Below are positions 6,126 through 7,399 of a stretch of DNA of 7,399 nucleotides, piece after piece. The DNA is from an uncultured Paracoccaceae bacterium (GTDB lineage Bacteria > Pseudomonadota > Alphaproteobacteria > Rhodobacterales > Rhodobacteraceae): the NCBI GenBank assembly GCA_937907485.1, contig CALESR010000020.1, positions 1 to 7,399 on the forward strand, in the 5' to 3' direction. The translations under genes and the position numbers were made by a program. How positions within the stretch are numbered: position 1 is the stretch's first letter; each line of letters opens with the position of its first letter. The notes below the pieces were generated by a model. That model was not told the DNA's origin, did not search any database, and was given only the letters and a program-made list of their open reading frames with translations.

Positions 6126-6766
6126 TGGAGCTGATCGACTATCCCGACACCGACATGCAGGTTCTGGCCTTGGCGCAGATCCTCGGTCGCGAGTTGCGCG
6201 CGGCGCTGCTGCGGCGTGACCGGGCCGTGCTAGCCGTTCCGGGAGGCAGCACGCCGGGGCCGCTGTTCGACCTGCTCAGCGCCGCTGATCTGGATTGGTC
6301 GCGCATCACCGTGCTGCCCGGCGACGAACGCTGCGTGCCCCCCGATCACCCGCGATCGAACGCCGGGATGATCCACGCCCGCCTGCTTCGCGGCCCGGCG
6401 GCAGCGGCGCGCTTCCTGCCGCTCTGGCCCGCCGATCTGGCTGCTGTCGAGGCGTTGTTGCCGCTTGATGTCGCATTGGTCGGCATGGGCGAAGACATGC
6501 ACACAGCCTCACTCTTCCCCGGTGCTGCGGCCCTGCCTCAGGCCCTCGCCGACGACGCCCCGGCGCTGGTGCACATCGAGGCCCCCGGCGCGGCCGAACC
6601 CCGTGTAACGCTCAGCGCCCGCGTTCTGAGCGGTGCCTTCGGCCTGCATGTGCTGATTACTGGCGCCGCCAAACGTGCCGCGATCGAGCGCGCACAGGGG
6701 CTGCCCGCCCTCGATGCACCCATCGCCGCCCTTCTGCCCCGTGCCACGGTGCACTGGGCCCCCTGA
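6125..6766 (+). CDS. pgl: 6-phosphogluconolactonase (DevB type)
   Basis: Hydrolyses 6-phosphogluconolactone, the product of Zwf, to 6-phosphogluconate. The 213-aa protein belongs to the glucosamine-6-phosphate isomerase/6-phosphogluconolactonase superfamily. Seen in order are LAVPGGSTPGPLF (about 36-48), which binds phosphate; LPGDERCVPPDHPRSN (about 64-79); GMGEDMHTASLFPG (about 120-133); and a C-terminal ITGAAKRAAIE (about 178-188). The third motif usually reads GMGxDGHTASLFP; here Met replaces the Gly before the His, while the Asp and His are kept. The start ATG overlaps the zwf stop (TGATG, one shared base), and no separate strong ribosome binding site is visible, so translation is probably coupled to zwf. 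An acyltransferase gene converges 42 bp downstream, so the operon ends here, without the pgi gene that often follows in related bacteria. Confidence 0.96.
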   Translation: MELIDYPDTDMQVLALAQILGRELRAALLRRDRAVLAVPGGSTPGPLFDLLSAADLDWSRITVLPGDERCVPPDHPRSNAGMIHARLLRGPAAAARFLPLWPADLAAVEALLPLDVALVGMGEDMHTASLFPGAAALPQALADDAPALVHIEAPGAAEPRVTLSARVLSGAFGLHVLITGAAKRAAIERAQGLPALDAPIAALLPRATVHWAP

Positions 6767-6793
6767 TCGCTTCATCTTGTCGCAAAGACTCAT

Positions 6794-6809
6794 GGGGCCG
6801 CGCTGCCCC
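6794..6809. terminator. Hairpin between convergent pgl and acyltransferase genes, possible terminator
   Basis: GGGGC (6794-6798) and GCCCC (6805-6809) form a five-pair stem with a six-base loop in the 42-bp gap between the pgl stop and the acyltransferase stop; the last C belongs to the acyltransferase stop codon. On the - strand the stem is followed by ATGAGTCTTTGC, which is only weakly T-rich, and on the + strand by TAGTCG. It is a possible but poor terminator for either gene. Confidence 0.3.
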
Positions 6810-7399
6810 TAGTCGCGCAGCACCCCAACCGGCAACCCCTCGACCAGCGCCGATTTCACCGCCGCCTCGCAATACCGGGCCAAAGCCTTGCGGTCGCCGA
6901 AATCGCTCACTCGCACGGGGGCGTGAAACACAACCTCTATTCGCCCTTGCCGCAACTGCGCCAGCACCCGCAGCAGATGCGCGCCGAACCCCAGTGCACC
7001 CCACCACGCATAGAACCGCGCATCGCGGCTTTTCGGCGCGTGATAGACCAGCGAGACCGGCTGCACCTGCAGGATCTCGGCCAGCCCGTCGGCAAAAAAG
7101 GCCGCAAACAGCGTCGGCTTGAAGGGCAGCAACCGGACACCGTCTGAATTCGTCCCCTCGGGAAAGAACGCCAAATGGTGCCCTGCCCTCAGCCGTGCTT
7201 CGAAGAGCTCTTTTTGTAGCCGCGCATCACGTGCGTCGCGGCGAATGAACACTGTTCCCGTCGCCCGCGCCAGCCAGCCGATGCCGGGCCAACCCTCCAC
7301 CTCGGATTTCGAGACAAAATAAATCCGCTGCGGCGCGTTCAGTGCGAAAATATCCAGCCAGCTTACATGGTTGGCCACCACTGCGCCGCGCCCGCGCAT
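6809..7399 (-). CDS. PlsC-family 1-acylglycerol-3-phosphate/lyso-lipid acyltransferase, N-terminus beyond window
   Basis: Transfers an acyl group to a lysophospholipid (phosphatidic acid synthesis) or to a lyso-ornithine lipid at the inner membrane. The visible 196 residues carry the acyltransferase signature motifs in order: catalytic NHVSWLD (His11 and Asp16 of the visible part), FIRRD (51-55), FPEGTNSDG (79-87, binding the glycerol phosphate) and QPVSLVYH (113-120). The frame stays open to the edge. The Met at 7399 lies only ten residues before the catalytic His, whereas family members usually have a membrane-anchoring segment of several dozen residues ahead of it, so the real start is off the right edge. 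The pattern EGTNSDG...LPFKPTLF also fits the OlsA-like branch (lyso-ornithine lipid acyltransferases), and I cannot separate PlsC from OlsA on this fragment. It converges with pgl. Confidence 0.88.
   Translation of the reverse strand: MRGRGAVVANHVSWLDIFALNAPQRIYFVSKSEVEGWPGIGWLARATGTVFIRRDARDARLQKELFEARLRAGHHLAFFPEGTNSDGVRLLPFKPTLFAAFFADGLAEILQVQPVSLVYHAPKSRDARFYAWWGALGFGAHLLRVLAQLRQGRIEVVFHAPVRVSDFGDRKALARYCEAAVKSALVEGLPVGVLRD

Overview
The window reads as ordinary chromosomal DNA of a high-GC alphaproteobacterium, most likely of the Rhodobacterales (Rhodobacter/Paracoccus/Roseobacter relatives). This placement is an inference from strong G/C bias at third codon positions, from the character of the zwf, pgl, HNH and PlsC-type proteins, and from the Entner-Doudoroff-style zwf-pgl gene pair. 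I saw no mobile element, CRISPR array, rRNA or tRNA.

Layout, left to right. At 1-687 (+) is the 3' part of an alkaline-phosphatase-superfamily phosphodiesterase, cut by the left edge. It converges on pgi (glucose-6-phosphate isomerase, 2401-779, -), with a GC-rich palindrome in the gap. A 168-bp divergent region (2402-2569) separates pgi from a rightward pair: an AlkA-like 3-methyladenine DNA glycosylase (2570-3199) and an alpha/beta-hydrolase carboxylesterase (3211-3876). This divergent region carries an unexpectedly strong 13-bp hairpin. Next come an HNH-nuclease-family protein (4006-4590) with a good sigma70-type promoter of its own, then zwf (4677-6125) and pgl (6125-6766), which overlap by one base. 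The right edge holds a leftward PlsC/OlsA-type acyltransferase (to 6809), cut at its N-terminus.

How the genes work together. Pgi, Zwf and Pgl all act on glucose-6-phosphate or its oxidation products. Pgi links it to fructose-6-phosphate. Zwf and Pgl turn it into 6-phosphogluconate while making NADPH, feeding the Entner-Doudoroff and pentose phosphate routes. The most informative non-coding signal is a 16-bp LacI/GntR-like operator (CAGTTACCGCTAACAT, 4640-4655) just upstream of zwf. It suggests that zwf-pgl is controlled by a sugar-acid-responsive LacI-family repressor, with the alphaproteobacterial CceR/PckR type as the first candidate. The remaining genes (base-excision repair, esterase, HNH protein, lipid acyltransferase) have no evident link to sugar metabolism.

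I found no convincing new multi-gene system. The points worth a second look are the zwf operator, the hairpin between pgi and alkA, the separately promoted HNH gene, and pgi being detached from and inverted relative to zwf-pgl.
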